Shown: positions 15,405 to 24,996 of the stretch, piece by piece | Position numbering within the stretch: the stretch's first letter is position 1 | How the letters are laid out: every line of letters begins with the position of its first letter | Assembly: GCA_021776825.1 (NCBI GenBank) | Contig: JAJFFG010000042.1 | Location: forward strand, 1-40,065 | DNA from: Planctomycetota bacterium | Lineage (GTDB): Bacteria; Planctomycetota; JAJSAM01; JAJVHW01 | DNA: 40,065 bases | Reading direction: 5' to 3' | Made by a program: the position numbers and the translations under genes | The notes under the pieces: generated by a model | Told to the model about the DNA's origin: nothing | What the model saw: only the letters and a program-made list of their open reading frames with translations | The model's database searches: none

Positions 15405-17987
15405 CTACAGGCGTGGGTCCACCGGCTCGCTCTCGAGAGCCAACACGCCGAACGCACACTCGTGCACCCGGCGGAGAGGCTCATGGGCCACGAAGCGACG
15501 CAGAGCCTCGATGCCGAGCCGGAACTCCCGCATCGCCAGGGAGCGCTTGCGTGAAAGGCCACGCTCACGCAGACGCGACAGGTGCTCGGGCAGCGTGTAG
15601 TCCGGCCCGTAGATGATGCGCAGGTACTCACGGCCACGGCACTTCACGGCCGGCTGCACGGGCTTCCCCCTGCCCTCGACGATGAAGTCGAGCGGCTTCA
15701 CGACCATGCCTTCACCACCGCTGTCCGTGAGCTCGGTCCACCAGTTCACGGCGTCGGCAACGCTGTCGTCGTCGCGGAGATCCACGACCCGGTGAGCGGT
15801 CGCATGAAGGACGTCGGGTGCGGCAGCGCAGAGCTCTGCCAGCGTGGCCATGTGCCACATGTGATCGCGATCGGTGTGAACTGCCCCCTCGGTGGCGAGC
15901 AGGTGGAACGGCGCCAGCTTGAGGTCGGCCACGCCGTTCACCGGCCAGCAGTAACCCCGATACGCCGCCCCGTAGAGCTCGGCGCACTCGGCCCTCTGCC
16001 GTGTGCGCTCGAGCCACTCCGAGAGATCGACCCCGTTGCCGTTCGCACGCTCCAACTCGGCAACGGTCAGCGTCAGGTCAGCTCGTGCAGCTGCGCCCAC
16101 GGCTGCGTACTGACCCCGCAGGAGGTCCTGTGCCTTCGCTGACCACGGCATGAGCTCGCAGTCCAGGACCGCCCACGACGTCTCGAATCGGTCCCACCAC
16201 CCGGCGCCCTCAAACGCCGCGTGCAGACGCTGCAGCAGCGCCGTCTCCATGTCGGCATCCCGGAAGAACGCCCGACCGGTTCTGGTCATGATCTTGCCGA
16301 TGCCGTGTCCGGCCAGGCCGAACCGCTCACGAACCGCATCCTCGTCGCGGCAGATCACGACGACGGCCCGGGAGCCCATGTGCTTCTCTTCGCAGACGAC
16401 GCGATCCACGCGACGGCTGCGGTAGTAGGACAACGCCTCCTGGGGATGCTCGAGGTAGCCCGGCTGCTTCGATGTGCTGCACGGAGACATGGTCGGCGGC
16501 AGGTACACGAGCCACTTCGGGTGCACCGCGAATCGGCTCGCCACCTCCAGGGCGGCGGCGTTCTGCTCCGCCTCGATCGTGACCGTGCGGTTGCCCCAGG
16601 TCTCGATCCGACGCTTCCCGGTGACATCCCGGATGTCGAGCAGGTCGTCGTACTGGTGCTGCGACCCGAGCGTTCCTCCGCGGGCCTCGACAGCCAACGG
16701 CCTGACGGGCTCGTAGTACTCTTTCGCGGCCGGCACGGACACGAGCTCCCGTTCCGGGTAGCGCAAGGCGGTCAGCTTCCCGCCGAAGACGCAGCCGGTG
16801 TCGATACAGATCGTGTTGTTCAGCCACTGGGCCTCGGGCACCGGCGTGTGTCCGTAGACGACCATCGCCTTGCCTCTGTACTCCTCCGCCCACGGGTAGC
16901 GAATCGGCAAGCCGAATTCGTCCGTCTCCCCGGTCGTGTCGCCGTACAGGCAGAACGATCGGACCCGCCCGGAACCGCGACCGTGCATGGACTCGACGAG
17001 TCCAGCGTGGGCGACCACGAGCTTCCCGTCATCGAGGACAGCGTGGCTGACGATGCGGTACAGGAAGTCCTGCAAGCGCTTGCGGAACTCCGGACTCTCG
17101 CCCTCGAGCTGTGCGACCGTCTCCGCCAGGCCGTGGGTCAGCTTGACCTTCTTGCCCCAGAGGTGCCTGAGCAGCTTCGCCTCGTGGTTGCCGGGGACGC
17201 AGATCGCCACTTCGCTCGCCACCATGTCCATGACGAGGCGCAACACCTCGTTGCTGGCGGGGCCGCGATCCACCAGGTCTCCGACGAAGACGGCTCGGCG
17301 ACCGTCCGGGTGCGTGACGGAGTTCGCTGGCGCGTCGCCCTCGCTGGACGGCTGCACGTCGTACCCAAGAGTGTCGAGAAGTTGGCGGAGCTCGTCGTAG
17401 CAGCCGTGGATGTCTCCCACAATGTCGAACGGCCCATGCTCGTCGCGCCGATCACTCCATAGGGGAGTCCGCTCGATCTGGACCTTCTCCACGTCCGCGA
17501 CGCTGTCGAGCACGTGGATCTGCCGGAACCCCTCTCGCTTGAGCCCGCGCAGCGACTTCCGCAGCTGCTGCGACTGGCGTCGCACAACGTGGGGACCGAA
17601 GTCGCGATCCGGCCTCTCGTTGTTGCGCTCCTGACACACGCTCTCCGGGAGGTTCAGCACGATCGCCACCGGGAGGCAGTGGTACGTCCTGGCGAGGGCA
17701 ACGAGCGGCTTGCGTGCCGACTGCTGCACGTTGGTTGCGTCGATCACCGTCAGGCGCCCGGCTTCGAGGCGCTTGCTCGCGATGAACTGCAGCACCTCGA
17801 ACGCCGGTGCCGTTGCCTCGAGGGAGTTCTCGTCGTCGGAGACGAGGCCTCGGCAGTCGTCCGAGGAGATCACCTCCGTCGCCTTGAAGTGCCGGGACGC
17901 GAACGAGGACTTCCCCGATCCGGATGCTCCGACGAGGAGCACGAGGGAGAGCTGGGGGACGTTCAGGAGTCGGGTGTCATCCGCCAC
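15405..17987 (-). CDS. pnkp: Polynucleotide kinase-phosphatase-adenylyltransferase of RNA repair
   Basis: An 860-residue bacterial Pnkp, the usual length. Three modules are visible. Kinase: P-loop GASGSGKS at 20-27 with the following DD at 43-44 region. Phosphatase: calcineurin-type motifs GDIHG (191-195), GDLVDRG (236-242), GNHE (266-269), HAG (327-329) and GHTP (379-382). Ligase: nucleotidyl-acceptor Lys535 in EKHMG, then CELMPW, EGMVVKP and VKCRGREYLRIIYG. Family knowledge: Pnkp heals 5'-OH and 2',3'-cyclic phosphate ends of ribotoxin-cut tRNA and, with Hen1, reseals them with a 2'-O-methyl mark. The GTG start at 17987 lies inside the end of hen1, an 11-base overlap. All catalytic motifs appear intact. 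Confidence 0.96.
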   Translation of the reverse strand: MADDTRLLNVPQLSLVLLVGASGSGKSSFASRHFKATEVISSDDCRGLVSDDENSLEATAPAFEVLQFIASKRLEAGRLTVIDATNVQQSARKPLVALARTYHCLPVAIVLNLPESVCQERNNERPDRDFGPHVVRRQSQQLRKSLRGLKREGFRQIHVLDSVADVEKVQIERTPLWSDRRDEHGPFDIVGDIHGCYDELRQLLDTLGYDVQPSSEGDAPANSVTHPDGRRAVFVGDLVDRGPASNEVLRLVMDMVASEVAICVPGNHEAKLLRHLWGKKVKLTHGLAETVAQLEGESPEFRKRLQDFLYRIVSHAVLDDGKLVVAHAGLVESMHGRGSGRVRSFCLYGDTTGETDEFGLPIRYPWAEEYRGKAMVVYGHTPVPEAQWLNNTICIDTGCVFGGKLTALRYPERELVSVPAAKEYYEPVRPLAVEARGGTLGSQHQYDDLLDIRDVTGKRRIETWGNRTVTIEAEQNAAALEVASRFAVHPKWLVYLPPTMSPCSTSKQPGYLEHPQEALSYYRSRRVDRVVCEEKHMGSRAVVVICRDEDAVRERFGLAGHGIGKIMTRTGRAFFRDADMETALLQRLHAAFEGAGWWDRFETSWAVLDCELMPWSAKAQDLLRGQYAAVGAAARADLTLTVAELERANGNGVDLSEWLERTRQRAECAELYGAAYRGYCWPVNGVADLKLAPFHLLATEGAVHTDRDHMWHMATLAELCAAAPDVLHATAHRVVDLRDDDSVADAVNWWTELTDSGGEGMVVKPLDFIVEGRGKPVQPAVKCRGREYLRIIYGPDYTLPEHLSRLRERGLSRKRSLAMREFRLGIEALRRFVAHEPLRRVHECAFGVLALESEPVDPRL

Positions 17988-19365
17988 GACGGAACACCCC
18001 CATCTGCGTCGGCGCACCCGTGTCGCGATGCGCCTCGCCGATGTCATCCAGGCGCACGTCGTAGCCGAACCGCGATGTGACGCCATCGCACCACTGACGG
18101 AACTGCTCGCGGGTCCACTCAAAGCGGTGATCCGCATGCCGCATCTCGCCACCAGCGAGGGCCTCGAAGTGGACGTTGTACTCAGCGTTCGGGGTCGTGA
18201 CGACCACGGTGCCCGGCCGCGCGAACTCGAAGACCGCCCTCTCCAGCGCATCCAGCCGGTCGAGATCGACGTGCTCGATGACCTCGACCAGCGCAGCTGC
18301 GTCGAAGCCCTCCAGGCGAGGATCGCGATACGTCAGCGACGCCTGCAAGAGCGTCACCCGCTCCCGCTGCCGGTCGGTCATCTCGTCCACGTGCAACCGT
18401 CGGGCGACGATGTCGAGCGCGCGGGGCGAGACGTCGACTCCGACGACTCGCTCGAACTGGCCGTTCCGGATCAGTTCGCGGAGCAGGCGGCCCTCACCGC
18501 AGCCCAGATCCACCACGCTCCGAGCACCCGAACCCAGGAGCTCCTCGGTCACGCGCGAGATGCGCAGGTCGTTCAGCCGGAGAGGTCGTTCGAGATCTCG
18601 CTCCGCGACCCCTTGCTGAGCAGCCTTCTCGTCAGGCGACTCGGCTTCGTCGTCGACGAGCCGAGACAGCGCCAGACGGGTGAGGCCACGCTGCCGCTTG
18701 AGGTAGCGATTGGCGATCGCCTCACGCTCCGGGTGTTCCTCGAGCCAGCCCTTGCCCTTGGCGAGCAGCTTCTCGACCTCGTCGTCGCCAACCCAGTAGT
18801 GCTTGCCATCGTCGAGAACCGGCACCAGCACGTAGAGATGCGTGAGCAGGTCGCAGAGACGCTGCACTCCCCGGATGGTGACCGTGTAGTAGCGACTCTC
18901 GCCCCACTCGGGGAACGCCGCATCCAGCCCGTGCCGAACTGCCTCGACCTCGTACCCGAGCGGCTCGAACAGGCGACGCAGGAACGCCTCGCCGCCGGTA
19001 CAGGGCAGAGCGGAAAGTCGAGCCTCGATGGGGATCGCCGTCTGTGCCAGCTCCGGGCGCTCCTTCGAACGCCCATTCATCGCCGTGCCGAACAACTGAG
19101 CGAGAGCCACCGAGAGCAGCGACGACGCTGCGTAGGGTCGGTCGTTCACGTACTGGCTCAGCGTGGCTCCCCGGCCACGCACGAGTCCGATCGGGTCGAC
19201 CTCGAGCAGGAGAGCTGCCGTGCAGCGTTCCTCCGACACCTCGGGGTAGAACACGAGCGCGGTGCCGGAAGCGAGGGCCTTCGTCTGCGGCCGCGATGGG
19301 TTCTTGTGGAGGAGGTACCCGAGATCGGTGGCCGGCTGGTTGGTGGTGGTGATCGTCAGGAGCAT
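17977..19365 (-). CDS. hen1: Bacterial Hen1, 3'-terminal RNA 2'-O-methyltransferase
   Basis: A 462-residue Hen1. The N-terminal half (MLLTITTTNQPATDLGYLLHK, LSQYVNDRPYAASSLLSVAL) is the bacteria-specific domain that binds and activates the Pnkp ligase; the C-terminal half is the methyltransferase with SAM motif VVDLGCGEG, and metal-binding EVIEH and HADHRFEW. It methylates the 2'-OH at the cleavage site before ligation so the repaired tRNA resists a second cut. First gene of the two-gene cassette. The ATG at 19365 lacks an obvious Shine-Dalgarno. A family D element lies 131 bp upstream, placed where it could affect expression. Confidence 0.96.
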   Translation of the reverse strand: MLLTITTTNQPATDLGYLLHKNPSRPQTKALASGTALVFYPEVSEERCTAALLLEVDPIGLVRGRGATLSQYVNDRPYAASSLLSVALAQLFGTAMNGRSKERPELAQTAIPIEARLSALPCTGGEAFLRRLFEPLGYEVEAVRHGLDAAFPEWGESRYYTVTIRGVQRLCDLLTHLYVLVPVLDDGKHYWVGDDEVEKLLAKGKGWLEEHPEREAIANRYLKRQRGLTRLALSRLVDDEAESPDEKAAQQGVAERDLERPLRLNDLRISRVTEELLGSGARSVVDLGCGEGRLLRELIRNGQFERVVGVDVSPRALDIVARRLHVDEMTDRQRERVTLLQASLTYRDPRLEGFDAAALVEVIEHVDLDRLDALERAVFEFARPGTVVVTTPNAEYNVHFEALAGGEMRHADHRFEWTREQFRQWCDGVTSRFGYDVRLDDIGEAHRDTGAPTQMGVFRRGG

Positions 19366-19496
19366 TGGAGAGTTCGTCCTCGAAGCAACGACTGCTCCCC
19401 ACTCTGCCTCTCACCAGGCTCCGCTGGAAGGGGAGACTGGCCGATCGAAGCACGTCCGCGCTGATGGGACCCACGTCCTCGTGTAAGTGTCTCCGA

Positions 19497-19665
19497 TACG
19501 GAGCCAGGACAGCGTCTGCAGTCTTCGCGGAGATCTCACCCATCTCCGATGCAGGAAGTGGCGTCCCCAATCCGCGTGAAGCGTCGCCGGCACGAGGCGT
19601 CGTGGGTGTCTGACTGCGCTGTCGGCGTCCGATTCGAAGACCGCCGAATCTCTCGTGACTCCGTA
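19497..19665 (+). repeat. Family D MITE-like element, copy 2
   Basis: A 169-bp element with left end TACGGAGCCAGGAC (19497-19510) and right end TCGTGACTCCGTA (19653-19665), inverted with about 10-11 of 13 matches. The interior is clearly related to 12260-12437 (CGATGCAGGAAGTGGCGTCC against CGATGCAGGAAGTTGAGTCC). Both ends terminate in TA. Confidence 0.75.
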
Positions 19666-19674
19666 CTCGCATGC

Positions 19675-19728
19675 GCCTGAGCCGCGTGCCCGAGTACCGA
19701 GCTCGTTGTCGTCGGTTCCACTGTTCCG
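19675..19728 (+). repeat. Family C repeat, copy 1
   Basis: GCCTGAGCCGCGTGCCCGAG, TACCGAGCTCGTTGTC and GGTTCCACTGTTCC align with 38053-38104 at roughly 70-75% identity. Function and true borders are unknown. Confidence 0.55.
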
Positions 19729-19757
19729 CGCTCCACTGTTCCGCGCTCCACGCGCTC
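19719..19757 (+). repeat. Tandem array, two perfect 15-bp units plus a partial
   Basis: CACTGTTCCGCGCTC occurs twice in direct succession (19719-19733, 19734-19748), followed by CACGCGCTC. The unit matches AACTGTCCCGCGCTC of the array at 34760 in 13 of 15 positions, although the surrounding sequence differs. Confidence 0.85.
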
Positions 19758-19821
19758 TCCGGCCGCGGCGATTCCGTGACCGGATCGACGAGCACCACGG
19801 CCGGGCGGGTACGCTGCTCGC

Positions 19822-21192
19822 ATGCGTCGGTTCCCGCGTCGAGAGGCCGTGGCTGCGGCTGCCGTGCTCGGCATCGTGCTCCTGATCGCAGCTCGCTCAT
19901 GCGGCGACCCGCCGGCGCGGCCCGCGGCGGAGCAACCGTCGGACGATGCACCGACGCAGCGGCGCGCACGGGAGCGCGCGATGCCCGGTCGCTCCGAGGC
20001 GCTGGCATCGGCGGTCGTGGACGCGCCGACGACGACCGCGCCCACGACAGCCAGCGACGAGCAATCCGAACCGGTCGCCGCACTGGACAGCATCCGGATC
20101 CACGGGCGCGTCGTCGACGATGTCGGTCGCGGCGTGGCGGGCGCCAAGGTCGAGATCCGGGCCTGGTCCGGAGCCGAGCCCGACGTGCGCTGGTTCACGA
20201 CGAGGACCGGCGCCGATGCAGCCGGCTTCTTCGAGAAGCTCGTGGACACGGAACGCGCGACGATGGGGTTCGGCGTCGAGACGTCCGCGGACGGGTTCGT
20301 CGAGGGCTGGCGCGCCGTCAAGCCCGACGAGTACGACCCGTCACAGGGCATCGAGGTCGTGATGGAGCCGGCGCGCGCCATCTCCGGACGCGTGATCGAC
20401 GCTGACGCTCGACCGATCCCCGGGACCGCCGTGCAGCTCTGGTACGGATCGGAGTCGACGTGGCCCACGACGGTCGACGAAGACGGCCGGTTCCGGACCC
20501 CGTCACGCGCCCCGCGTCGCGCGCTCGAACTCGTGGTCGAGGCGCCCGGGTTCGCGCGTCGGTTGATCCCGATCGCCGCGGCAGACGAGGACATCCACGA
20601 CGTCGGCGAGATCGTCTTCCACCGCGGCGGACAAGTCTCCGGCGTCGTCGTCGACGTGGACGGGCGGCCTCTTGGGGACATCCCTCTCGAACTTGCTGTG
20701 GTCACGACCCGCACCGCGTCCGCGCCGACGTGCCGTTCGGACAGCGCAGGGCGGTTCGCATTCGACGGCCTCGGAGGGGACGTCGTCACCATCTCCGTGG
20801 ATGGGTCGCAGCGCGGCGGCCCGCCGGGCGCGTGGCGGTACTTCCGCGGGAGCGCGACGGACGTGGAGACCGGACGCACGGACGTGCGCATCGTCGCGCG
20901 GGCGTCCGCGACCCTGACGCTGCGCTTCGTGGACCCCGCGACGAACGCTCTCGTGGACCTGCGGCGCGCCACGTACGGCCTTCGTCTCGAGGGGACGCCG
21001 GAGCCCGAGCGTCTGGGACAGGGAGCCTCCTCGTCCGGCGCGCTGACGAGCACGACGCTCTCCGCCGAGTGCGGCCGGCGGTACGACGTGACGGTCCGCG
21101 CGGCGGGGTTCGAGGACGGCCACGTGAACGGCATCGACGTCGGCGACGTCGCGAAGATGACGATCAACGTCCCGATGCGCCGCGCGAACTAG
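19822..21192 (+). CDS. Membrane-anchored carboxypeptidase-regulatory-like (Ig-repeat) protein
   Basis: A 456-residue relative of the proteins at 8200 and 27357. It opens with a basic N-terminus and one hydrophobic segment (AVAAAAVLGIVLLIAARSCG), which could be a signal anchor, then an unstructured Ala/Pro/Asp/Glu linker to about residue 90. Beta-sandwich repeats follow (IHGRVVDDVGRGVAGAKVEI, ISGRVIDADARPIPGTAVQL, VSGVVVDVDGRPLGDIPLEL). No enzymatic motif. The stop TAG is in CTAGCCCG, as at the end of the 27357 gene. Confidence 0.83.
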   Translation: MRRFPRREAVAAAAVLGIVLLIAARSCGDPPARPAAEQPSDDAPTQRRARERAMPGRSEALASAVVDAPTTTAPTTASDEQSEPVAALDSIRIHGRVVDDVGRGVAGAKVEIRAWSGAEPDVRWFTTRTGADAAGFFEKLVDTERATMGFGVETSADGFVEGWRAVKPDEYDPSQGIEVVMEPARAISGRVIDADARPIPGTAVQLWYGSESTWPTTVDEDGRFRTPSRAPRRALELVVEAPGFARRLIPIAAADEDIHDVGEIVFHRGGQVSGVVVDVDGRPLGDIPLELAVVTTRTASAPTCRSDSAGRFAFDGLGGDVVTISVDGSQRGGPPGAWRYFRGSATDVETGRTDVRIVARASATLTLRFVDPATNALVDLRRATYGLRLEGTPEPERLGQGASSSGALTSTTLSAECGRRYDVTVRAAGFEDGHVNGIDVGDVAKMTINVPMRRAN

Positions 21193-21435
21193 CCCGCGGG
21201 GTAGGCGACCAGACGGCGCGCGTGTGACACCGCGCGACGACGCGCACCGGATCTCGCGGCCTCTTCCTCTGCGCCGCGGAGCGCTGCCGCCCGGCGGATC
21301 GCGCGATCCAAAGGTCAGCCCGTTGGCCGGCCTACGCCACTGTCATTCACGCTGGCTGTACTGCGACTGCCGCTCCCTCCGATTGGGCGCCGTTGGGCGT
21401 TCTCTGCCCGGTGATGGTCGCGTCCTCGCGGCGCC

Positions 21436-23631
21436 TCAGCGGTCGGCGATGCGGACGGGGATGGCGGGGAGGTGGCCGACGAAGGCGCGGCGACCGCGGA
21501 GGGTGGTCCACACCTCGACGATCAGGTTGTCTTCGGTGCGGCGAACGACGCGTGGGGGGACGCAGCGCAGGAACACGGAGAGGCGGTTCGTCGCGACCTC
21601 CCAGCCATCCAGCGCCAGGCCGTCCGGTGGCGCATCGAGGCGCAGGTCGAGCACGCTCTCGGCGGTGAGCCCCGGAACGCCCAGGTCGACGCGCGCGCGG
21701 CGGGTGGACGGGACGAGCACCGGCAGATCGCTCGCGATCGATACCGGAGGCGCCGCGCGGGACCCGCTCCGTGGCACGGCGACCAGCCACTCCTGGGCGG
21801 GCACCAGGTGGCGGTAGATGAACGCCTGCATCCGGTCGTCAGCGGGCACCGCCTCGCGGACCGCCTCGTCGCCCCCGAGCCGCGCGCGGCCCTCGAGGCG
21901 CAGCGCGAGCAGAGTCTCCTGCCGACCGCGCGGCGCCGTCAGCGTGAGACGCACGGAGTCGGCGGTCGCAGGGATGCGGGCTCCGCTCAGCACGAAGCCA
22001 TCGGGCGCGTCGCGGAGGGCCAGGTCGATCGGACCGGCGAAGCCGTCGCGACGGATCGCGTGCACGTGGATCGGGACGGTGCGTCCGGCGGGCACGCTCA
22101 CCCCCGACGGCGTGACCACGAGATCGAAGTCGGGACGCGGCGCGCCGACTCTCAGTCGGTAGTCGTGACGCGCGCCTCCGTGGCCGCGCACGTCCGTGAC
22201 CTGGACGGCGTACGCGCCGTCGTCGGGCAGCCGCACGCGCAGATACGGATCGGCGTGGTGCGTCAGCAGACCCGGCCCTGCGTCGTCGCGGTCGTCGCTC
22301 CAGGCAGTGACGGTGCCCGCCGGATCCACGAGCCGCACCACCGCGTCGAGCGGTGACAGCCGCCGCCGCGCCTCGACCTCGATCACGATCTCGTCGCCCG
22401 CGGCACCCTCGAACACGTACACGTCGACGTCGCCCGGCCAGGCGATCTGTCCGGCGACCGCAAAGGGCAGCAGGCCTCCGTGGGCGGTGGCCACGTCGTC
22501 GTTCGGCTCGACCTCGTTCTCGGTGGCTCCGCCGACGCGCTCCGGAGCCACGAGACCCGGTGGACCGTCGTGGCGGGACGGCGTCCACGCGCGGGCCACG
22601 TCGTCGCGGACGGAGAGGCGGTACACGAAGTCCTCGCGCCCCCGGTGGATCGAGTCGCGAATCTCGACGACATACACGCCGTCGGCGGGCACGTCGAGCA
22701 CGAGCCGCGGATCGGGATCGAAGCCGCAGTCGTCGGAGAACGCCACCTCGCGACCGGCCGCGTCGCGCACGCACACGACCGCCTGGAACCAGCCGGGCAC
22801 GGCGTCGGCAAGGTAGGGCACCAGATCGCGCGCCTCCCCGTCGATCACCAGCCGCTGGCCACCCGTCGCCCGGATGCGGAATCGATCCACATCGCCCGCC
22901 AGGATCTGACCGTTTACGAGCAGCGGGAGCGCGCGAGCCGTGAGATCGTGGACGGGGCGCCCGATCGACTCGTCCTCACGTACCTCCGGGACGTCGCCGA
23001 CGCGGAAGCGCACCGGGTTTGTCAGACCCTGCCGCGTCTGGAGCCGGATCTCGCGCCAGCCCGGCGGCGTCCCCGGAGCGATCTCGACGGAGAGCTCCAC
23101 CATCTCGGCGAGCTGGGCGTTCGGCTGTTTCTTGCGACCGGGGCCGATGAAGCGCGTCCACACCGCGTCGAGTTGCCGTTCGTCGAGGGCGGCGAGGTCG
23201 TTGAGCAGAGGGTGATCCGGCAGCTCGACACGCTGCGTGTCCTTCTTCGGCGCGGGTTGCGGCTTCTTCTTCTTCCCGCGATCAGGGCGTCGCGCGCCGT
23301 CCGCGGCCTTGTCCTGACGGGCCTTCCGTGTCTTCCGCTCCGCGGCGATGCGCCGTGCCAGCTCCCGCTGCTGCTGGAAGTTGAGTGCCCGAATCGTGCG
23401 CACCACCTCGGCACGGACGCCCTCGCCGGAGACGTGGACCGCGACGACGCGGCGGAGGTTCTGGCCGCCGACCACGACCGGGACCACGGTTCCCGCGCGG
23501 CCGCCGGCCGGATATGCATAGCCGACGGTCGGTCGCGTGCGATCCAGCGGCCCGTCCGCCGCAGCATCGGCACACGTCATCATGGCGAGCGCGGTGAGCA
23601 CCAGCGTGGCGACGAACGCGCGCGTGCGCAT
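21436..23631 (-). CDS. Exported PPC-domain protein of the planctomycete DUF1501/DUF1549 operon
   Basis: A 731-residue exported protein. A signal peptide (AFVATLVLTALAMMTCADAAA) is followed by an IPT-like segment (PTVGYAYPAGGRAGTVVPVV), a Lys/Arg-rich insertion (RGKKKKPQPAPKKD near 110-135) and two pre-peptidase C-terminal (PPC) domains: one around VDRFRIRATGGQRLVIDGEA to VYVVEIRDS, the second from ENEVEPNDDVATA to DDGAYAVQVTDVRGHGG. The end is beta-rich and unassigned. Proteins of this type routinely follow DUF1501 genes in Planctomycetota. The ATG at 23631 overlaps the DUF1501 stop by one base (TGATG); no separate ribosome site is needed. Confidence 0.85.
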   Translation of the reverse strand: MRTRAFVATLVLTALAMMTCADAAADGPLDRTRPTVGYAYPAGGRAGTVVPVVVGGQNLRRVVAVHVSGEGVRAEVVRTIRALNFQQQRELARRIAAERKTRKARQDKAADGARRPDRGKKKKPQPAPKKDTQRVELPDHPLLNDLAALDERQLDAVWTRFIGPGRKKQPNAQLAEMVELSVEIAPGTPPGWREIRLQTRQGLTNPVRFRVGDVPEVREDESIGRPVHDLTARALPLLVNGQILAGDVDRFRIRATGGQRLVIDGEARDLVPYLADAVPGWFQAVVCVRDAAGREVAFSDDCGFDPDPRLVLDVPADGVYVVEIRDSIHRGREDFVYRLSVRDDVARAWTPSRHDGPPGLVAPERVGGATENEVEPNDDVATAHGGLLPFAVAGQIAWPGDVDVYVFEGAAGDEIVIEVEARRRLSPLDAVVRLVDPAGTVTAWSDDRDDAGPGLLTHHADPYLRVRLPDDGAYAVQVTDVRGHGGARHDYRLRVGAPRPDFDLVVTPSGVSVPAGRTVPIHVHAIRRDGFAGPIDLALRDAPDGFVLSGARIPATADSVRLTLTAPRGRQETLLALRLEGRARLGGDEAVREAVPADDRMQAFIYRHLVPAQEWLVAVPRSGSRAAPPVSIASDLPVLVPSTRRARVDLGVPGLTAESVLDLRLDAPPDGLALDGWEVATNRLSVFLRCVPPRVVRRTEDNLIVEVWTTLRGRRAFVGHLPAIPVRIADR

Positions 23632-24980
23632 CAGAGGAGCTCCGGGAGCCGCCGCGCGCCGCTCGCGGTCGGTTCGGCCACGCGCACGTCGAGTGCGCGC
23701 GGGTTCGGCAGCGCGCCGTCGGGATCGATGCCCATCTGCGAGAAGATCGCCCCGTGCAGCTCGCGCGGGTGGACCGGGCGCTCCGCCACCTGCTCGCCCT
23801 TCTCGTCCGTCGCGCCGAGCACCTGACCGCCGCGGAAGCCGCCGCCGGCCACGAGCGCGGAGAAGCAGCGGCCATAGTGCCCGCGGCCCCCGTTCCAGGG
23901 CGCCTCCCACTGCACCTTGGGCGAGCGCCCGAACTCCCCGCAGCACCAGACGATCGTGCTGTCCAGCAGGCCGCGGTCGTCGAGGTCAGCGAGCAGCGTC
24001 GCGACGCCGCGGTCGAGCTCCGGGAGCTTGCGCCGCATGCTCTGGAAGTGCTGCTTGTGGGTGTCCCAGCCGCGGGAGTTGATCTTCACATACGGCACGC
24101 CCTGCTCCACCAGGCGCCGCGCCATGAGGCAGGACTGGCCGAGCGTGTTGCGCCCGTAGCGGTCGCGCTCCGCGTCGGACTCTTCGCGCAGGTCGAAGAT
24201 CCGCCCGGCGTCGCCGAGGATCATCTCGTACGCCTTGTCCTCGCAGCGGTCCAGCCGCTCGAACGCCGCGCTGTCCGGCAGCGCCTGGCCGAGGGAGTCG
24301 AGCTCGTGGAGCAGCTCGCGGCGATTGCGTTGCCGCTCGTCGGTGATGCCGTCCGCGACGATCCCCTCGACGGCGAAGCGGGCGCGGTTCGGGTCGCCGC
24401 CCGTCACGAAGGGGCGGTAGCGCGGCCCCAGGAACCCGGTCTCGGAGAAGCGGCCCTGCAGCGTCGTCATCACGACGTACGGCGGCACCTCCCCCTCATA
24501 GCCCTCGTCGTAGCCGCGGAAGCGCGACACCACCGCGCCGATCGACGGGTAGACGAGGCGCCCGCCGGGGTCGCGGCCGGTCTGGGTGATGTACGAGGCC
24601 GTCTCGTGACCGAACTGCCCGTGGGTCATGCTGCGGATCAGCGCGTAGCGGTCCGCCTGCGCTGCGAGCAGCGGCAGCGAGCTCCCGACCCGGATGCCCG
24701 GGACGCTCGTGTCGATCGCCTGGTTCAGCGGACCGCAGTAGTCGGGCCCGGCCCCCGGCTTGGGATCGAACGTGTCGAGGTGCGCCGGACCGCCCCACAG
24801 CCAGATCTCGATGACGGAGCGCGCAGACGCGGCGCGGGTCGCGCTGTCGCGCGTCGGCTCCTCGCCGAACACCGTCCCCGCCCCGAACACCTCGATCAGC
24901 GGCAGAGTCGCCGCTCCGAGCACGAGTCCCCGCAGCGCGGCGCGCCGTCGGATCAATCTCGATCGGTGGCGTACGGACAT
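23631..24980 (-). CDS. DUF1501 family protein (sulfatase-like fold), Tat-type signal
   Basis: A 449-residue DUF1501 protein. The N-terminus RRRAALRGLVLGAATLPLIEV suggests Tat export. Family blocks are VIEIWLWGGPAHLDTFDPKPGAG, RYALIRSMTHGQFGHETASY, YGRNTLGQSCLMARRLVEQGVPYVKI (spread over two helices), WDTHKQHF and WCCGEFGRSPKVQW. The fold is related to alkaline phosphatase/sulfatases; the substrate is unknown and genomic pairing with DUF1549/DUF1553 is the only functional clue, often proposed to concern surface or polymer processing. Middle gene of a three-gene operon, 16 bp after the DUF1549/DUF1553 gene. Confidence 0.93.
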   Translation of the reverse strand: MSVRHRSRLIRRRAALRGLVLGAATLPLIEVFGAGTVFGEEPTRDSATRAASARSVIEIWLWGGPAHLDTFDPKPGAGPDYCGPLNQAIDTSVPGIRVGSSLPLLAAQADRYALIRSMTHGQFGHETASYITQTGRDPGGRLVYPSIGAVVSRFRGYDEGYEGEVPPYVVMTTLQGRFSETGFLGPRYRPFVTGGDPNRARFAVEGIVADGITDERQRNRRELLHELDSLGQALPDSAAFERLDRCEDKAYEMILGDAGRIFDLREESDAERDRYGRNTLGQSCLMARRLVEQGVPYVKINSRGWDTHKQHFQSMRRKLPELDRGVATLLADLDDRGLLDSTIVWCCGEFGRSPKVQWEAPWNGGRGHYGRCFSALVAGGGFRGGQVLGATDEKGEQVAERPVHPRELHGAIFSQMGIDPDGALPNPRALDVRVAEPTASGARRLPELL

Positions 24981-24996
24981 GGGTTGGCTCCGTCGG

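Larger units (their letters stand above)
19366..19821. other. Intergenic region between divergent genes, filled with repeats
   Basis: The 456 bp between hen1 and the Ig-repeat gene holds family D copy 2 (19497-19665), a family C copy (19675-19728) and two perfect 15-mers (19719-19748). Only about 130 bp next to hen1 and 70 bp before the right-hand gene are free of repeats, so promoters for both genes must be there or in the elements. Confidence 0.7.
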
